Assembly: GCF_002975175.1 (NCBI RefSeq)
Contig: NZ_PCNZ01000028.1
Location: forward strand, 1-48,636
Reading direction: 5' to 3'
DNA: 48,636 nt
Origin: Bacillus sp. MYb209
Lineage (GTDB): Bacteria > Bacillota > Bacilli > Bacillales > Bacillaceae_G
The position numbers and the translations under genes were made by a program. The first letter of the stretch is position 1. Every line of letters starts with the position of its first letter. Shown one piece after another: positions 19,130 through 28,974 of the stretch. A model generated the notes under the pieces. The model was not told the origin of the DNA, searched no databases, and worked only from the letters and a program-made list of their open reading frames with translations.

Positions 19130-19779
19130 TTCCGAGGTCCCCCTAACTTCTTTTTTATACGCTCCCATAATTGGAAGATATGTCCCTTCAATTTTGCTAC
19201 ATATTGCAGGAACCCTACATGCTTCATTATAAAAAGTTTAACACGATTAGGGAGAAGTTTCCATATGAGCGAAGCAATAAATCGAACAGGCGAGAAAAAA
19301 ACTTTCCATATGAAAAGTAATATCCAAATCACCATTTTCCATAACACATGTCCAATTGAAAGCAGTATACGAAATAAGAATAATATAAATGCAATAAATA
19401 GCTGCGCTATAATAATAACAGGTTTTATCATGAGTAGCTGTATAATTCGAACAAAAAATTGTGTTGTTTGTACAAAAATATAGATGAGAAAATTTAACAT
19501 CTTCATGTATAGTGCTTTCAATAAGCTTTGATATGCTGCAAAACCACATAGTAACGCCAAAAATACATATATACGTAGTTCGGCTTCATTCACACGCAGT
19601 AATACATAAAAAACGAATAATGCTTGGACAATCCAAAATAGTATATCCTGTATAAATACAAGCCAACGTTTACGCTCTTGGCGCTTTAAAAACCGTTGAT
19701 ATGTATCTAAAGAGGCACCAATCCAAGCACCCATTCCAATCATTGAAAGCATTGTATACAACTGAATTGTTAGGCTCAT
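19126..19779 (-). CDS. yabQ: Spore cortex biosynthesis membrane protein YabQ
   Basis: YabQ is a polytopic membrane protein required for spore cortex formation in B. subtilis, made in the mother cell. The 217-residue protein has about five hydrophobic segments: roughly 6-24, 42-62, 66-86, a long stretch from 96 to 140, and 146-162. It ends in a basic cytoplasmic tail. No catalytic motif is seen. It overlaps yabP by four bases and divIC by four bases, so the three are translationally linked. The upstream sigma-E-like promoter fits mother-cell expression. Confidence 0.92.
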   Translation of the reverse strand: MSLTIQLYTMLSMIGMGAWIGASLDTYQRFLKRQERKRWLVFIQDILFWIVQALFVFYVLLRVNEAELRIYVFLALLCGFAAYQSLLKALYMKMLNFLIYIFVQTTQFFVRIIQLLMIKPVIIIAQLFIAFILFLFRILLSIGHVLWKMVIWILLFIWKVFFSPVRFIASLIWKLLPNRVKLFIMKHVGFLQYVAKLKGHIFQLWERIKKKLGGPRK

Positions 19780-20084
19780 TTAAACAACTTACTAAAGAAG
19801 CCTTTAGTTTTCTCCCCTTGGTTCTCATCAATATACAGCATCTCATGAACTTTCCCTTTAATTGATACAACACCCTTTTCTACATCTAAATTCTTCATTT
19901 GCAAATTTTGACCACGAATTGTTAAAAAACCCATTACAGTCTCAAGTAAAAATTCTTCGCTATCAAAACTCTCTACTTGCTTTACACCAGTAATATCGAT
20001 TACACGCCTGCCACGCATGATAATATCATGCTCTACAGAAACATTTTGTTGATTAGAAGACATAGGTGAGTAACCATTATTCAC
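19776..20084 (-). CDS. yabP: Sporulation protein YabP (spore cortex)
   Basis: The 102-residue YabP-family protein is made of beta-rich repeats (RGRRVIDITGVKQVESFD, FLTIRGQNLQMKNLD). Loss of yabP blocks cortex formation in B. subtilis; its biochemical activity is unknown. It partners genetically with yabQ, which overlaps its end. The start is GTG with a strong GGGGGG ribosome site eight bases upstream; an ATG seven codons in (residue 8) is a less likely alternative. The coat/cortex role and sigma-E control are known from the family. Confidence 0.92.
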   Translation of the reverse strand: MNNGYSPMSSNQQNVSVEHDIIMRGRRVIDITGVKQVESFDSEEFLLETVMGFLTIRGQNLQMKNLDVEKGVVSIKGKVHEMLYIDENQGEKTKGFFSKLFK

Positions 20085-20119
20085 GAAAATCCCCCCATAG
20101 CTTTATACTAGCTAATAGT

Positions 20120-20145
20120 AATGTATGAAGGGATAACCTATTTTA
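20120..20145 (-). promoter_or_regulatory. Likely sigma-E promoter of yabPQ
   Basis: On the minus strand CATACATT (20120-20127) exactly matches the sigma-E -10 consensus, with an AT-rich -35-like TAAAAT about 12 bp upstream. It lies in the 58-bp gap before yabP. This matches the known mother-cell control of yabP in B. subtilis. Confidence 0.5.
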
Positions 20146-20418
20146 GAACAAGCCTTCTTCCGCTTTCACTTTTTCCTCACGAACGATACTATACATGTTT
20201 GCTGCATCTTCTTTTTTAGTTGTTTCTTTCAATTCATTTACTTTCACAGTTACTATTTTTTGACCGAAACGAATTGTTAATTCATCCTCTACCTTCACAT
20301 CTGAACTCGCTTTTGCCACTTGACCATTAATCGAAATTCTTCCTTGGTCAGATACTTCTTTTGCTAATGTTCTTCTTTTAATTAAACGTGATACTTTCAA
20401 AAATTTATCTAGACGCAT
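20143..20418 (-). CDS. rqcP: RqcP, S4-domain ribosome quality-control factor
   Basis: RqcP (YabO, Hsp15-like) binds the obstructed 50S subunit and helps RqcH add C-terminal alanine tails to stalled chains. The 91-residue protein begins with a compact S4 RNA-binding domain ([20 protein letters not shown], about 1-60), then an acidic-basic tail. I start it at 20418, where AGGGGGATTT precedes the ATG; the frame open to 20463 overlaps mazG. Family naming as RqcP rests on recollection of Bacillus YabO and genomic position after mazG. Confidence 0.92.
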   Translation of the reverse strand: MRLDKFLKVSRLIKRRTLAKEVSDQGRISINGQVAKASSDVKVEDELTIRFGQKIVTVKVNELKETTKKEDAANMYSIVREEKVKAEEGLF

Positions 20419-20429
20419 ATCAAATCCCC

Positions 20430-21893
20430 CTATTGACGCTCTGTTTGTTTTGCCTCTTCCCATAAAACATCTAACTGTTCTAATGATAAATCTTGCATTT
20501 CCTTATTCATTTCAGCTACTTTTGCTTCCATGTATAAAAAGCGAGCCATAAATTTCTCATTAGTTGAACGTAACGCTTCTTCTGGATCTAATTTATAATG
20601 ACGAGCTATATTAACAAATGCAAATAGTAAATCACCAAATTCACCTAGCATCTTTTCCTCATCCATGTTTACAACTTCTTGTTGGAATTCTTGCCATTCT
20701 TCTAAGGCCTTCTCTATCATCGGCTGCACATCAACCCAATCAAATCCAACCTTTCCAGCTTTCTTCTGAATTTCATAAGCACGCATTAGCTGCGGCAAGC
20801 TTTTTGGAATACCCGTTAAAACAGACTCTTTCACAAGTCCCTTTTCTTGTTTTTTAATTTCTTCCCAATTTGCAATCACTTCATCAGCATTATTTACATC
20901 CGTATCACCAAACACATGCGGATGACGACGAACCATTTTCTCAGCTAAAGTCCGAATAATATCATCTATAGAGAACCAACCTTCATCCTCTCCAATTTGG
21001 GCATGAAGCATAACTTGTAATAATATATCACCTAGTTCTTCTACTAAATGATCATCATCCTCTTCATCAATCGCTTCTAGCACTTCATACGCTTCTTCAA
21101 TTAAGTATTTCTTTAAAGATTGATGAGTTTGCTTTTTATCCCATGGGCAACCGTTCGGTCCACGAAGATCAGCAATAATTGCTCTAAGCACATCAAACTG
21201 CTGATATAAGGACGCACGTTCCTTAACTGGCGGTATATATACACTCGTTAAATTATTTAATTCTGTTTCATGATCTAACATGTATAACGGTACCTTTTTC
21301 ACTTGCTCGAATGAAGTCCCTGCAGCTGTTACGATATACAGTTCGTAATCATCTGGCAAAATCTCCATTAACGTTAGCTTCACATCTGAAGCAACGAATG
21401 CATCATACACTTGGCAAAAGATTAAATGTTGACGTAATTCTAATTGCCCTCTTTCAAATGATGTAGCATCAATTAATTGGAACCCTTCAATCGGATCAAT
21501 TTTTAGACTTGCAAACATCGGATCAAGGAAACTTTGTCCACCTTCAATTCGCACTTCAATATTTGCTACTTCTCCTTTTTCCAAAAGTAGCTGAACTGTT
21601 CTTTCTGCTACAAGCGGATGACCTGGAACAGCATAAATAATTTCTGCGCCTTTAGCTTGTTCTAGCAATGTATTCGCGATTGTTTCATATACGATTTCAA
21701 ATGTATCATGTGCCTCATATACATTATCAAAGGCCGTATACTTTATACCTTCTTTCTCCAATTCTTCTATAACTGGATGTTCCTTCGTTCTAACAAACAT
21801 ACGGTCTGCTTCTTTTATCTTTCGATATACACCCATCGTTAACTGATCTAACTCACCAGCACCTAATCCTAAAATAGTAATGATTCCACTCAC
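20430..21893 (-). CDS. mazG: Fusion of tetrapyrrole methylase-like domain and MazG nucleotide pyrophosphohydrolase (YabN)
   Basis: This 487-residue protein joins two enzymes. Residues about 1-215 form an SAM-dependent tetrapyrrole methylase-like domain ([26 protein letters not shown]). Residues about 235-487 form a tandem MazG pyrophosphohydrolase with [10 protein letters not shown] (248-257) and the metal-binding EEAYE (266-270) and EELGD (285-289). MazG cleaves dNTPs and damaged nucleotides to NMPs and pyrophosphate; the substrate of the methylase half is unknown. The start is GTG after GAGGTGA. The fusion is usual in Bacillus and related Firmicutes. It lies 12 bases from yabM and 11 from rqcP. 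Confidence 0.94.
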   Translation of the reverse strand: MSGIITILGLGAGELDQLTMGVYRKIKEADRMFVRTKEHPVIEELEKEGIKYTAFDNVYEAHDTFEIVYETIANTLLEQAKGAEIIYAVPGHPLVAERTVQLLLEKGEVANIEVRIEGGQSFLDPMFASLKIDPIEGFQLIDATSFERGQLELRQHLIFCQVYDAFVASDVKLTLMEILPDDYELYIVTAAGTSFEQVKKVPLYMLDHETELNNLTSVYIPPVKERASLYQQFDVLRAIIADLRGPNGCPWDKKQTHQSLKKYLIEEAYEVLEAIDEEDDDHLVEELGDILLQVMLHAQIGEDEGWFSIDDIIRTLAEKMVRRHPHVFGDTDVNNADEVIANWEEIKKQEKGLVKESVLTGIPKSLPQLMRAYEIQKKAGKVGFDWVDVQPMIEKALEEWQEFQQEVVNMDEEKMLGEFGDLLFAFVNIARHYKLDPEEALRSTNEKFMARFLYMEAKVAEMNKEMQDLSLEQLDVLWEEAKQTERQ

Positions 21894-21905
21894 AACCAGT
21901 CACCT

Positions 21906-23507
21906 CTATCCACTCTTCTTCAATGAACCTTCTTTTTTCTCTTGTTTCATAACGGTTCCTAATTCTTCTTTTGTAAATACACGTAATTTTAAAATTAAAA
22001 ACATATATGCTAATCCACCGATAGCTACACCTAACAGCGCTTCAAGCGTCGCAATTCCTCTATGTCCTGTATCCATTACTAATCCGGACATTCGCAACAT
22101 ACGCATAAAGATTATTAATACAAACCCCATACCGATACCACTAATAGCTACGCCTAACACATTCCGCCTATCAATAAGTGGCTCCGATACAGTTCGCATA
22201 AGTAACACACTATTTAGCAAGGCAATTACAATAAGCGCAACTAAAGTTGCAATTGCAGCTCCCTTTACACCAAAATACGGCATTAATATATAGTTTAAAA
22301 CTAACTTCAAACAACCTCCAAATACAACGAATATTGCTGGTTTTAATGTTTGTCCCACTCCTTGCAAAATAGAAGCAGTTGTAATTGACAATGAACTAAA
22401 TAAAATAGATAAAGATAAAATCGATAACACATCTGATCCATCACTATTTTCAAACAACATAATATTTGTAGGTTGAATAATACAAGTTAATCCAATAGCA
22501 GCTGCAAATCCAATAACAAATGTTATTTTCATTGCTAATTTTACCTTTTCTTGAATAAAAGAAAGATCTCCTCTTTCTTTCGCCGCTGTAATAATAGGAA
22601 TAAGTGACAATGAGAAAGAAGTTGTCACAACAGTACCTAATTGCATAAGCGGGATACTTCTATCATAAACACCTTTTAGTATCTTTGCATTTTCAACTTG
22701 CTCTCCCGCGCGAATAAGTAAGGTATAAAAGGAAATAGAATCCGCCATTTGTATAAAAATAAGGACTAAATTACTAACACAAATCGCTAATCCCTGCCAA
22801 AAAAGGATTCGAATAATCCTTTTTTTACCTCCAATTCTCTTCCAACTTTTAAAGAAAATAGCCTGGAAATCATGACGCATATAAAGTAAAAGTACGATAA
22901 TCCCAATAAGCCCGCCTGCAATTGAACCTAGCATAGCACCCGCACCAACTGTATATAAATCAAATCCATGAGCAATAAGGAATAGTGATAGAAATACAAT
23001 AATAGAAACACGAATCGTTTGTTCAATTACTTGCGAAACAGCCGTCGGCATCATATTATTGAATCCTTGAAAATATCCTCTCGCTACAGATAAAAATGGC
23101 ATTAGTAGGAATGAAAACGAAATAACACGTAATAATTTATCTAAATGTATATCACCCATAGCCGATGCAATTGTTTCGGCCCCAAAGAATAATGTGAAAA
23201 ATCCTATAAAGCCAATTCCTAATAAAAACCAAAAAGATACACAAATAATTTCTTCTGCTTCCTTTTGTTTTCCTCGTTCTAATCTTTCTGCGACCATTTT
23301 TGAAATAATAATAGGAAACCCATAAGTAGCTAAAATTAAACAAAGTCCATAAAACGGATAAATTTGTTGGTAAATATAAAAACCAATATCACCCGCTATA
23401 TTTTGATATGGAATACGGTAAAAAGCGCTTAATACTTTCGTAATAAAACTTGCGATTGTTAATATAATAGCCCCACGCCAAAAGGCTTGGTACTTCTTCG
23501 CTTCCAT
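21906..23507 (-). CDS. yabM: SpoVB-family polysaccharide/lipid flippase (YabM-like)
   Basis: The 533-residue protein has about 14 membrane segments and belongs to the MOP (MurJ/SpoVB/Wzx) exporter superfamily. The N-terminal FWRGAIILTIASFITKVLSAFYRIPYQ is typical of the SpoVB group. Relatives flip lipid-linked glycans across the membrane; SpoVB and MurJ act on peptidoglycan lipid II. It is not SpoVB itself by location, since it sits at the yabM position between spoVT and mazG. The substrate is unknown. AGGAGTTTTC lies upstream of the ATG. Confidence 0.88.
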   Translation of the reverse strand: MEAKKYQAFWRGAIILTIASFITKVLSAFYRIPYQNIAGDIGFYIYQQIYPFYGLCLILATYGFPIIISKMVAERLERGKQKEAEEIICVSFWFLLGIGFIGFFTLFFGAETIASAMGDIHLDKLLRVISFSFLLMPFLSVARGYFQGFNNMMPTAVSQVIEQTIRVSIIVFLSLFLIAHGFDLYTVGAGAMLGSIAGGLIGIIVLLLYMRHDFQAIFFKSWKRIGGKKRIIRILFWQGLAICVSNLVLIFIQMADSISFYTLLIRAGEQVENAKILKGVYDRSIPLMQLGTVVTTSFSLSLIPIITAAKERGDLSFIQEKVKLAMKITFVIGFAAAIGLTCIIQPTNIMLFENSDGSDVLSILSLSILFSSLSITTASILQGVGQTLKPAIFVVFGGCLKLVLNYILMPYFGVKGAAIATLVALIVIALLNSVLLMRTVSEPLIDRRNVLGVAISGIGMGFVLIIFMRMLRMSGLVMDTGHRGIATLEALLGVAIGGLAYMFLILKLRVFTKEELGTVMKQEKKEGSLKKSG

Positions 23508-23622
23508 ACAAGAAAACTCCTTTTTCTATTCTCACCCCTCGTATTATATCACAAAGAAAAACTGGCTCTCCTTCATATTCCTTACATTCACTGCCTTCTT
23601 TCAACAGCAAAAATATTCAATG

Positions 23623-23647
23623 AAAAAAGGTAGCAAAGCGCTACCTT
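23623..23647 (-). terminator. Terminator of spoVT
   Basis: AAGGTAGC and GCTACCTT form an 8-bp stem with a 5-base loop on the minus strand, followed by a T run (23623-23628). It lies about 90 bases after the spoVT stop; the stretch between them is AT-rich and featureless. Confidence 0.85.
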
Positions 23648-23738
23648 CATTCAATATACTTATATCTCCAAATAGTTAATTTCTCAAATAGAAATATCAT
23701 AATTAGGAAAGATTGCTACTTATAGAAATTACACTTCG

Positions 23739-24275
23739 CTACTGCTCCATTTGTTTCGCTAAAAAGCTTGCAGCTGTATTTACTGATTTATGCTCTACTT
23801 CACTTATAATAGCCTCTTTAGAGAAGATAACGACAGCTCCGATTGGATCTCCATTTGCAATAATCGAGCCAATTGTATAAGAGCTAACTTTTTCTGTTAC
23901 TCCATCAATAATTGAAATTTCGCTTTCATCTGTCATAATAACAGATTTACGTTCTTCCATTGTCTTCTCAATTAAATCGCCAACACTTTTATTTAAGTAT
24001 TCTTTTTTAGATATACCTGCTACTGCGATAATAGAATCACGATCGCATACAAGTACATTATGTCCTAAGCTATCGTATAAAGCTTCCGTATATTCTTTTG
24101 CAAAATTACCTAATTCACTAATCGGAGAATATTTTTTCAAAATGACTTCTCCATCGCGATCAACAAAAATCTCTAAGGGATCTCCCTCACGAATACGTAA
24201 AGTTCTACGAATTTCCTTTGGAATTACTACCCTACCTAAATCATCAATTCGACGTACGATTCCAGTTGCTTTCAT
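23739..24275 (-). CDS. spoVT: Stage V sporulation regulator SpoVT
   Basis: SpoVT is a forespore transcription factor that adjusts many sigma-G genes. The 178-residue protein has an N-terminal AbrB-type swapped-hairpin DNA-binding domain (1-52, KATGIVRRIDDLGRVVIP) and a C-terminal GAF domain (about 57-178) that probably senses an unknown ligand. The AbrB half closely parallels AbrB, encoded at 41436 in this window. It is a single-gene unit preceded by a clear sigma-G-type promoter and followed by a terminator. GTGAGGC lies ahead of the ATG. Confidence 0.96.
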   Translation of the reverse strand: MKATGIVRRIDDLGRVVIPKEIRRTLRIREGDPLEIFVDRDGEVILKKYSPISELGNFAKEYTEALYDSLGHNVLVCDRDSIIAVAGISKKEYLNKSVGDLIEKTMEERKSVIMTDESEISIIDGVTEKVSSYTIGSIIANGDPIGAVVIFSKEAIISEVEHKSVNTAASFLAKQMEQ

Positions 24276-24354
24276 TCTAATGCTGCCTCACTTTCTACTG
24301 ATGATCAAAGTGGTGAATTTACCTGTTCATGTAAAAATCACCAACTGTTAAACA

Positions 24355-24384
24355 TAGTATTTTACACATTAGTTCTTCTATGCA
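24355..24384 (-). promoter_or_regulatory. Likely sigma-G promoter of spoVT
   Basis: TGCATA (24379-24384) and AATACTA (24355-24361) on the minus strand are 17 bp apart, one base from the sigma-G -10 consensus CATACTA. It lies about 80 bases upstream of spoVT and fits forespore expression. Confidence 0.6.
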
Positions 24385-24410
24385 CGTCGAATTGTATTTT
24401 TTATCTTATA

Positions 24411-27400
24411 TTAGGCATTTATTACTTCTTTTTTTACATCTGGTAAGCCTTTTAATAAATTTTCAGCAATTGTTAACCATTTCGATGTCTCTAATCCATT
24501 CGTTTTCATCACAATTTTCAATTGTGCCCCCTCCATACCAAGACCGATCATACGACCAAAACTACTTCCTAGCATGAATAATTTTCCACCATCTATATTT
24601 TGGCTCGCTTGTTCAGAAAACAGGAATGTTACTTCAAATTTATTTTGCTTAATTAACTCAATTTGTTCTTTCATCGCCAACACTTTAATGTTTGCAATTT
24701 GTAATAAATAACCAACTTCTTGTGGGTAATCACCAAATCTGTCGATCATCTCTTCCTGCAACTCTTCAATATCTTCAATTGCAGAAATACCTCTAAATTG
24801 TTTATACATCATAATTTTTTGTTTACTATCTGAAATATACGCATCCGGTAAATATGCATCCACTTCTAAATCAATTTCAACATTAACGGTATTTTCAACT
24901 CCATCTGTTCCTCTACGTTGCTCAATTGCATCTTTTAACATTTGAGAATATAGATCAAATCCGACAGAATCAATAAATCCATGTTGTTCTGCCCCTAACA
25001 AATTACCCGCACCACGAATTGATAAGTCTCTCATCGCAATTTTGAAACCAGATCCAAGCTCTGTAAACTCTTTAATTGCCTGTAGACGCCTCTCTGCAAC
25101 TTCCGATAACACTTTATCACGTTTGTATGCAAAATAGGCATATGCGACGCGATTAGAACGTCCAACACGCCCACGGAGCTGATACAACTGCGATAATCCC
25201 ATACGATCTGCATCAAATACAATTAATGTATTTACATTCGGAATATCTACACCCGTCTCGATAATTGTTGTACTTACAAGAACATCATGCTGCCCTTCTA
25301 AAAACGATAGCATAACAGCCTCTAATTCACCTTCATTCATTTTCCCATGTGCGTATGTTACACGAGCATCTGGAACTAACATCGAAATTTCATCTGCTTT
25401 TCTTTCAATATCCTCCACACGGTTATATAGGAAGTAAATTTGACCGCCTCTTGCCAACTCTCGCTCTATCGCTTCTCGCATTAATGCTGGATTATACTCT
25501 ACTACATATGTTTGTACTGGGAAACGATTCTCTGGTGGTGTCTCAATAACAGATAAATCGCGCACACCAAGCATAGACATATGAAGTGTACGTGGAATCG
25601 GAGTTGCCGTTAATGTTAACACGTCAACATTTGCTTTCAATTGTTTAATTTTTTCTTTATGCGTAACGCCGAATCTTTGTTCTTCATCAATAATAAGAAG
25701 TCCTAAATCTTTATACGTAACATCTTTAGATAAAATACGATGCGTTCCGATTACAATATCCACCGTTCCATCTTTTAAACCCTTAATCGTTTCATTTTGT
25801 TGTTTTCGTGTGCGGAATCTACTTAGTAACCCTATATTAATTGGGTAATCTTGAAAACGCTCTCGAATTGTTTCATAGTGTTGTTGTGCAAGGATTGTTG
25901 TCGGTACTAAAATCGCAACTTGTTTTTCATCCATAATTGCTTTAAATGCCGCACGAATAGCTACTTCAGTCTTTCCATATCCTACGTCGCCACAAAGAAG
26001 CCTATCCATCGGACGTCCGCGTTCCATATCTTTCTTAATCTCTTCAATAGAACGTAGTTGATCCTCTGTCTCTTGATATGGGAAAGAAGATTCAAATTCT
26101 TGTTGTTCTGCCGTATCTGGTGTATATGCATAACCTTTCGAAGCTTCACGCTCGGCATATAATTTAATTAGGTCATCTGCAATGTCTTGTACAGATTTTT
26201 CAACTTTCGTTTTGACCTTCTTCCAATCATTTCCGCCTAATTTATAAACTTTTGGATCCTTACCTTCAGACCCTACGTATTTTTGCACTTGATCAATTTG
26301 TTCAATTGGAACGTATAACTTATCATTACCTTGATATTTAATATTTAAATAATCTTTATGAACACCATTAATCTCTAATGTCTCAATACCTAAAAATTTA
26401 CCTATACCATGATTTACATGAACTACATGGTCTCCAACTTTTAATTCCGAATAACTTTTAATCCGTTCAGCGTTAGATAACTTTTGCTTACGTTGTGATT
26501 TTTTAACTTTCTTATGAAAAAGCTCCTTTTCAGTAATGACAACAAACTTTTGCATCGGCATTTCAAAGCCTGCATGTAAATCGCCTACAGCAATTTGTAA
26601 CCTTCCAGGCAATAAGATATCTGTGGCCTCTACAATGTCTGCATCAATATCATAATCACTTAAAATATGTTGGAGTTTTTTTACACGTTCATCATCTGTT
26701 CCAAGCACAACAGTCGTAAAATGCCCTTCATTCCATCTATCAATTTCAGTTTTTAACAACTGCATCTGTCCGTGGAAATCTTGCATCGTTTTACATGTCA
26801 CATTCACAATATTTTGAGGATGTGTGTGTGCTATATGGCGTAAGAATAACGTTAAATATACAAAACTTCTTTTTTTATTATGAAGAAACTCCTCAAACGA
26901 GTGGGAGAAAGATAAATCCTGAATAATTGTTCCTTCGCCAAGAAGTGAGATATACCATTCCGCTTCTTCTGTTTCAAGATGTGATGCTGTTTCTTGAATA
27001 CGGGAAATCTCATCTAAAATTACAACACCGTTTTCTGGTAAATAATCTATCAGACTAGCAGGTTCTTTATAGAAAATAGATAAATATTTAAACATTTGTT
27101 CTATACTTTGCCCGTTTTTCAACATTTCAATTTCATGACTAACCGTCTCAAGCACAGTAGTCTTTAATTTATCATCGGAAAGCTTTTGCATCGTCTTAGT
27201 CAAACCTTCTTCAAGATGCTTAATTCCCGATTTCAATTCTTCCTGTGAAAATAAAAACTCTGTTGCCGGACCAAACCGAACACTTTCCCTTTTATCTTGA
27301 GAGCGCTGTTCTTCCACATCAAATAATCGAATAGAATCAACCTGTGTATCAAAGAATTCAATACGAAATGGTAATTCTTCAGTTAATGGGTAAATATCTA

Positions 27401-27941
27401 ATATTCCCCCGCGCAAACTAAACTCTCCTGGAGCTTCTACCATCGACTTACGCTCATAGCCAATATGATGTAAGGTATGCAAGAGTGCATCTAAATCAAT
27501 CTCTTGCCCTAGATTGATTTCAATTTGCCTTTGCTTCCATAATTCTTTTATTGGTAAAAACCTACGCAGTCCTGCAACTGGCGCTACAATAATCCCATTC
27601 TCTCCCGCAGCTAAGCGATTTAACACTTCAATACGCTGCGCCTTCAGTTCTGGACTTGCAACACCAACTTCCGATGCTATCAATTCATTTACCGGATATA
27701 GCCAAACATCTTTTTCACCAAGTAACGCCACTAAATCTTCATGTACTTTTTGTGCTTGGTATAAATTGTGCGTCACAATAAGTTGTGATTGCTTTGTTTT
27801 TTTATATAAAGCTGCCATTAATAATGACCGAGAGGATGTTGCCATACCCGATACAAGTTGTTCTTTCAACCCATCTTCTAGCCCATTGATAACCGATTGT
27901 ATTTCTTCATTTTTATAAAATTGCTCTAATAAACCTATCAT
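24411..27941 (-). CDS. mfd: Transcription-repair coupling factor Mfd
   Basis: Mfd pushes stalled RNA polymerase off damaged DNA and recruits UvrA. From the ATG at 27941 (AGAGGAG upstream) it has 1176 residues, the usual length. The UvrB-homology region spans about 25-350, the RNA polymerase-interaction domain starts near 495 (KVGDHVVHVNHGIGKFLG), and the RecG-like motor contains Walker A GDVGYGKT (651-658), the DEEQ box (752-755) and later QLRGRVGRSNRVAYAY. The C-terminal TRCF domain follows. The frame stays open 31 codons upstream, but those codons cover a terminator hairpin. It is downstream of fin. Confidence 0.97.
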   Translation of the reverse strand: MIGLLEQFYKNEEIQSVINGLEDGLKEQLVSGMATSSRSLLMAALYKKTKQSQLIVTHNLYQAQKVHEDLVALLGEKDVWLYPVNELIASEVGVASPELKAQRIEVLNRLAAGENGIIVAPVAGLRRFLPIKELWKQRQIEINLGQEIDLDALLHTLHHIGYERKSMVEAPGEFSLRGGILDIYPLTEELPFRIEFFDTQVDSIRLFDVEEQRSQDKRESVRFGPATEFLFSQEELKSGIKHLEEGLTKTMQKLSDDKLKTTVLETVSHEIEMLKNGQSIEQMFKYLSIFYKEPASLIDYLPENGVVILDEISRIQETASHLETEEAEWYISLLGEGTIIQDLSFSHSFEEFLHNKKRSFVYLTLFLRHIAHTHPQNIVNVTCKTMQDFHGQMQLLKTEIDRWNEGHFTTVVLGTDDERVKKLQHILSDYDIDADIVEATDILLPGRLQIAVGDLHAGFEMPMQKFVVITEKELFHKKVKKSQRKQKLSNAERIKSYSELKVGDHVVHVNHGIGKFLGIETLEINGVHKDYLNIKYQGNDKLYVPIEQIDQVQKYVGSEGKDPKVYKLGGNDWKKVKTKVEKSVQDIADDLIKLYAEREASKGYAYTPDTAEQQEFESSFPYQETEDQLRSIEEIKKDMERGRPMDRLLCGDVGYGKTEVAIRAAFKAIMDEKQVAILVPTTILAQQHYETIRERFQDYPINIGLLSRFRTRKQQNETIKGLKDGTVDIVIGTHRILSKDVTYKDLGLLIIDEEQRFGVTHKEKIKQLKANVDVLTLTATPIPRTLHMSMLGVRDLSVIETPPENRFPVQTYVVEYNPALMREAIERELARGGQIYFLYNRVEDIERKADEISMLVPDARVTYAHGKMNEGELEAVMLSFLEGQHDVLVSTTIIETGVDIPNVNTLIVFDADRMGLSQLYQLRGRVGRSNRVAYAYFAYKRDKVLSEVAERRLQAIKEFTELGSGFKIAMRDLSIRGAGNLLGAEQHGFIDSVGFDLYSQMLKDAIEQRRGTDGVENTVNVEIDLEVDAYLPDAYISDSKQKIMMYKQFRGISAIEDIEELQEEMIDRFGDYPQEVGYLLQIANIKVLAMKEQIELIKQNKFEVTFLFSEQASQNIDGGKLFMLGSSFGRMIGLGMEGAQLKIVMKTNGLETSKWLTIAENLLKGLPDVKKEVINA

Positions 27942-28007
27942 TTTCAAAACTCCTCTCAACATAAAGAGCAAGTTACTATATTTTATGCAAATATTTTGGA
28001 AAAAGAA

Positions 28008-28037
28008 AACAGAAAAATGCTTTGGACATGCCAAAGC
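28008..28037 (-). terminator. Terminator-like hairpin between fin and mfd
   Basis: GCTTTGG and CCAAAGC form a 7-bp stem with a 5-base loop on the minus strand, followed by ATTTTTC. It lies just after fin. It may limit forespore fin transcription into mfd; read-through is possible. Confidence 0.6.
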
Positions 28038-28046
28038 GACAACATT

Positions 28047-28271
28047 TTATTGCAGAAATTTTTCATATTCATAATACTCTGGATAAGATGCGAGCGTTTC
28101 TTGACACGATTCACAAATCGTTTTTATATATATATTTCCATTCTCATGAAAATGAATCATATCCACTACTTCTTGCTCTGTTAGTTGAAACAAAACGTCG
28201 CTATATACTTTTTCTGCGATAATGGAGCCCACATTGTTTCCACAATGTCTACAGTAATAATAACCTTCCAT
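28047..28271 (-). CDS. fin: Anti-sigma-F factor Fin (YabK)
   Basis: Fin binds RNA polymerase and helps the forespore switch from sigma-F to sigma-G. The 74-residue protein has two CxxC zinc knuckles, C7-C10 and C53-C56, with a helical segment between them (LTEQEVVDMIH). Length and cysteine pattern match the family, and the location between pth and mfd is that of B. subtilis yabK. GGAGG sits upstream of the ATG. A sigma-F/G-type promoter lies immediately ahead. Confidence 0.93.
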   Translation of the reverse strand: MEGYYYCRHCGNNVGSIIAEKVYSDVLFQLTEQEVVDMIHFHENGNIYIKTICESCQETLASYPEYYEYEKFLQ

Positions 28272-28299
28272 ACTAGCCTCCTAAATATCCAATTGCTAC

Positions 28300-28330
28300 T
28301 AGTATGGGATAAAACAAAATAAAATATTCC
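28300..28330 (-). promoter_or_regulatory. Likely sigma-F/sigma-G promoter of fin
   Basis: GGAATA (28325-28330) and CATACTA (28300-28306) are 18 bp apart on the minus strand. The -10 is a perfect forespore consensus and ends about 28 bases before fin. Confidence 0.6.
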
Positions 28331-28341
28331 AGATTGTGCGC

Positions 28342-28902
28342 TTAACTATTAAAAGTATTCATGATTTGGAGAAAAGGTTTATTTAACCATTCCTCACATG
28401 CATCTGCTGCATTTTCAATGGATTGATTAACGCCAGATATTTCTTCAGATGTAAAACGTCCTAATACGTAATCCACTACTTTCATCCCATTTTTCGGACG
28501 ATCGATTCCCATGCGGATACGTTGAAATTCTTGTGTTCCTAAATGCGAAATTGTTGATTTCACACCATTATGTCCACCCGCACTACCTTTCATGCGAAGG
28601 CGTAATTTACCTACAGGAATATCTAAATCATCGTACATAACAATGAAGTCCTCGACATCAATTTTATAATAATCCATGAGCGGACGGATACTTTCCCCAG
28701 ATAAATTCATATATGTAAGTGGCTTTAGTAAGATTACTTTTTCCCCATTAACAAAGCCTGCGCCAAATACCCCTTTAAATTTTTGTTCATTCAAAGAAAT
28801 ACTCCAACGTTTTGCAAGTTCATCGATCGCCATAAATCCAATATTATGCCTTGTTAATTCATATTCTCTACCTGGGTTCCCAAGTCCTACTATTAATTTC
28901 AT
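28342..28902 (-). CDS. pth: Peptidyl-tRNA hydrolase
   Basis: Pth frees tRNA from peptidyl-tRNA dropped by ribosomes (also called SpoVC in Bacillus). The 186-residue protein starts [14 protein letters not shown], with N10 and the catalytic H19 in RHNIGF, and carries [25 protein letters not shown] and [10 protein letters not shown] use the ATG at 28902. The 24 extra in-frame codons upstream run through the prs terminator hairpin and are not expected to be translated. The ribosome site, AAAGTAGTGG, is moderate. Confidence 0.96.
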   Translation of the reverse strand: MKLIVGLGNPGREYELTRHNIGFMAIDELAKRWSISLNEQKFKGVFGAGFVNGEKVILLKPLTYMNLSGESIRPLMDYYKIDVEDFIVMYDDLDIPVGKLRLRMKGSAGGHNGVKSTISHLGTQEFQRIRMGIDRPKNGMKVVDYVLGRFTSEEISGVNQSIENAADACEEWLNKPFLQIMNTFNS

Positions 28903-28931
28903 TCTTGTACCACTACTTTCTTTTTTCGATA

Positions 28932-28962
28932 CGAAAAGACGTAACCAAGCTTGGTTACGTCT
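28932..28962 (-). terminator. Terminator of prs (26-bp perfect palindrome)
   Basis: Bases 28937-28962 are a perfect 26-bp palindrome centred on AAGCTT, followed on the minus strand by TTTTCG. The T tract is short, so termination may be partial, allowing some read-through into pth. Confidence 0.75.
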
Positions 28963-28974
28963 CATTCTATCCAA

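Noticed and set aside
23389-23610. Minus-strand frame overlapping the start of yabM
   Set aside because: It overlaps the clearly coding yabM N-terminus in another frame and has no homologous features.
27942-28034. Extended N-terminus of Mfd
   Set aside because: No ribosome site, and the codons overlap the fin-mfd hairpin; AGAGGAG precedes the internal ATG.
28903-28974. Extended N-terminus of peptidyl-tRNA hydrolase
   Set aside because: The extra 24 codons traverse the prs terminator palindrome, and relatives start at MKLIVGLGN.
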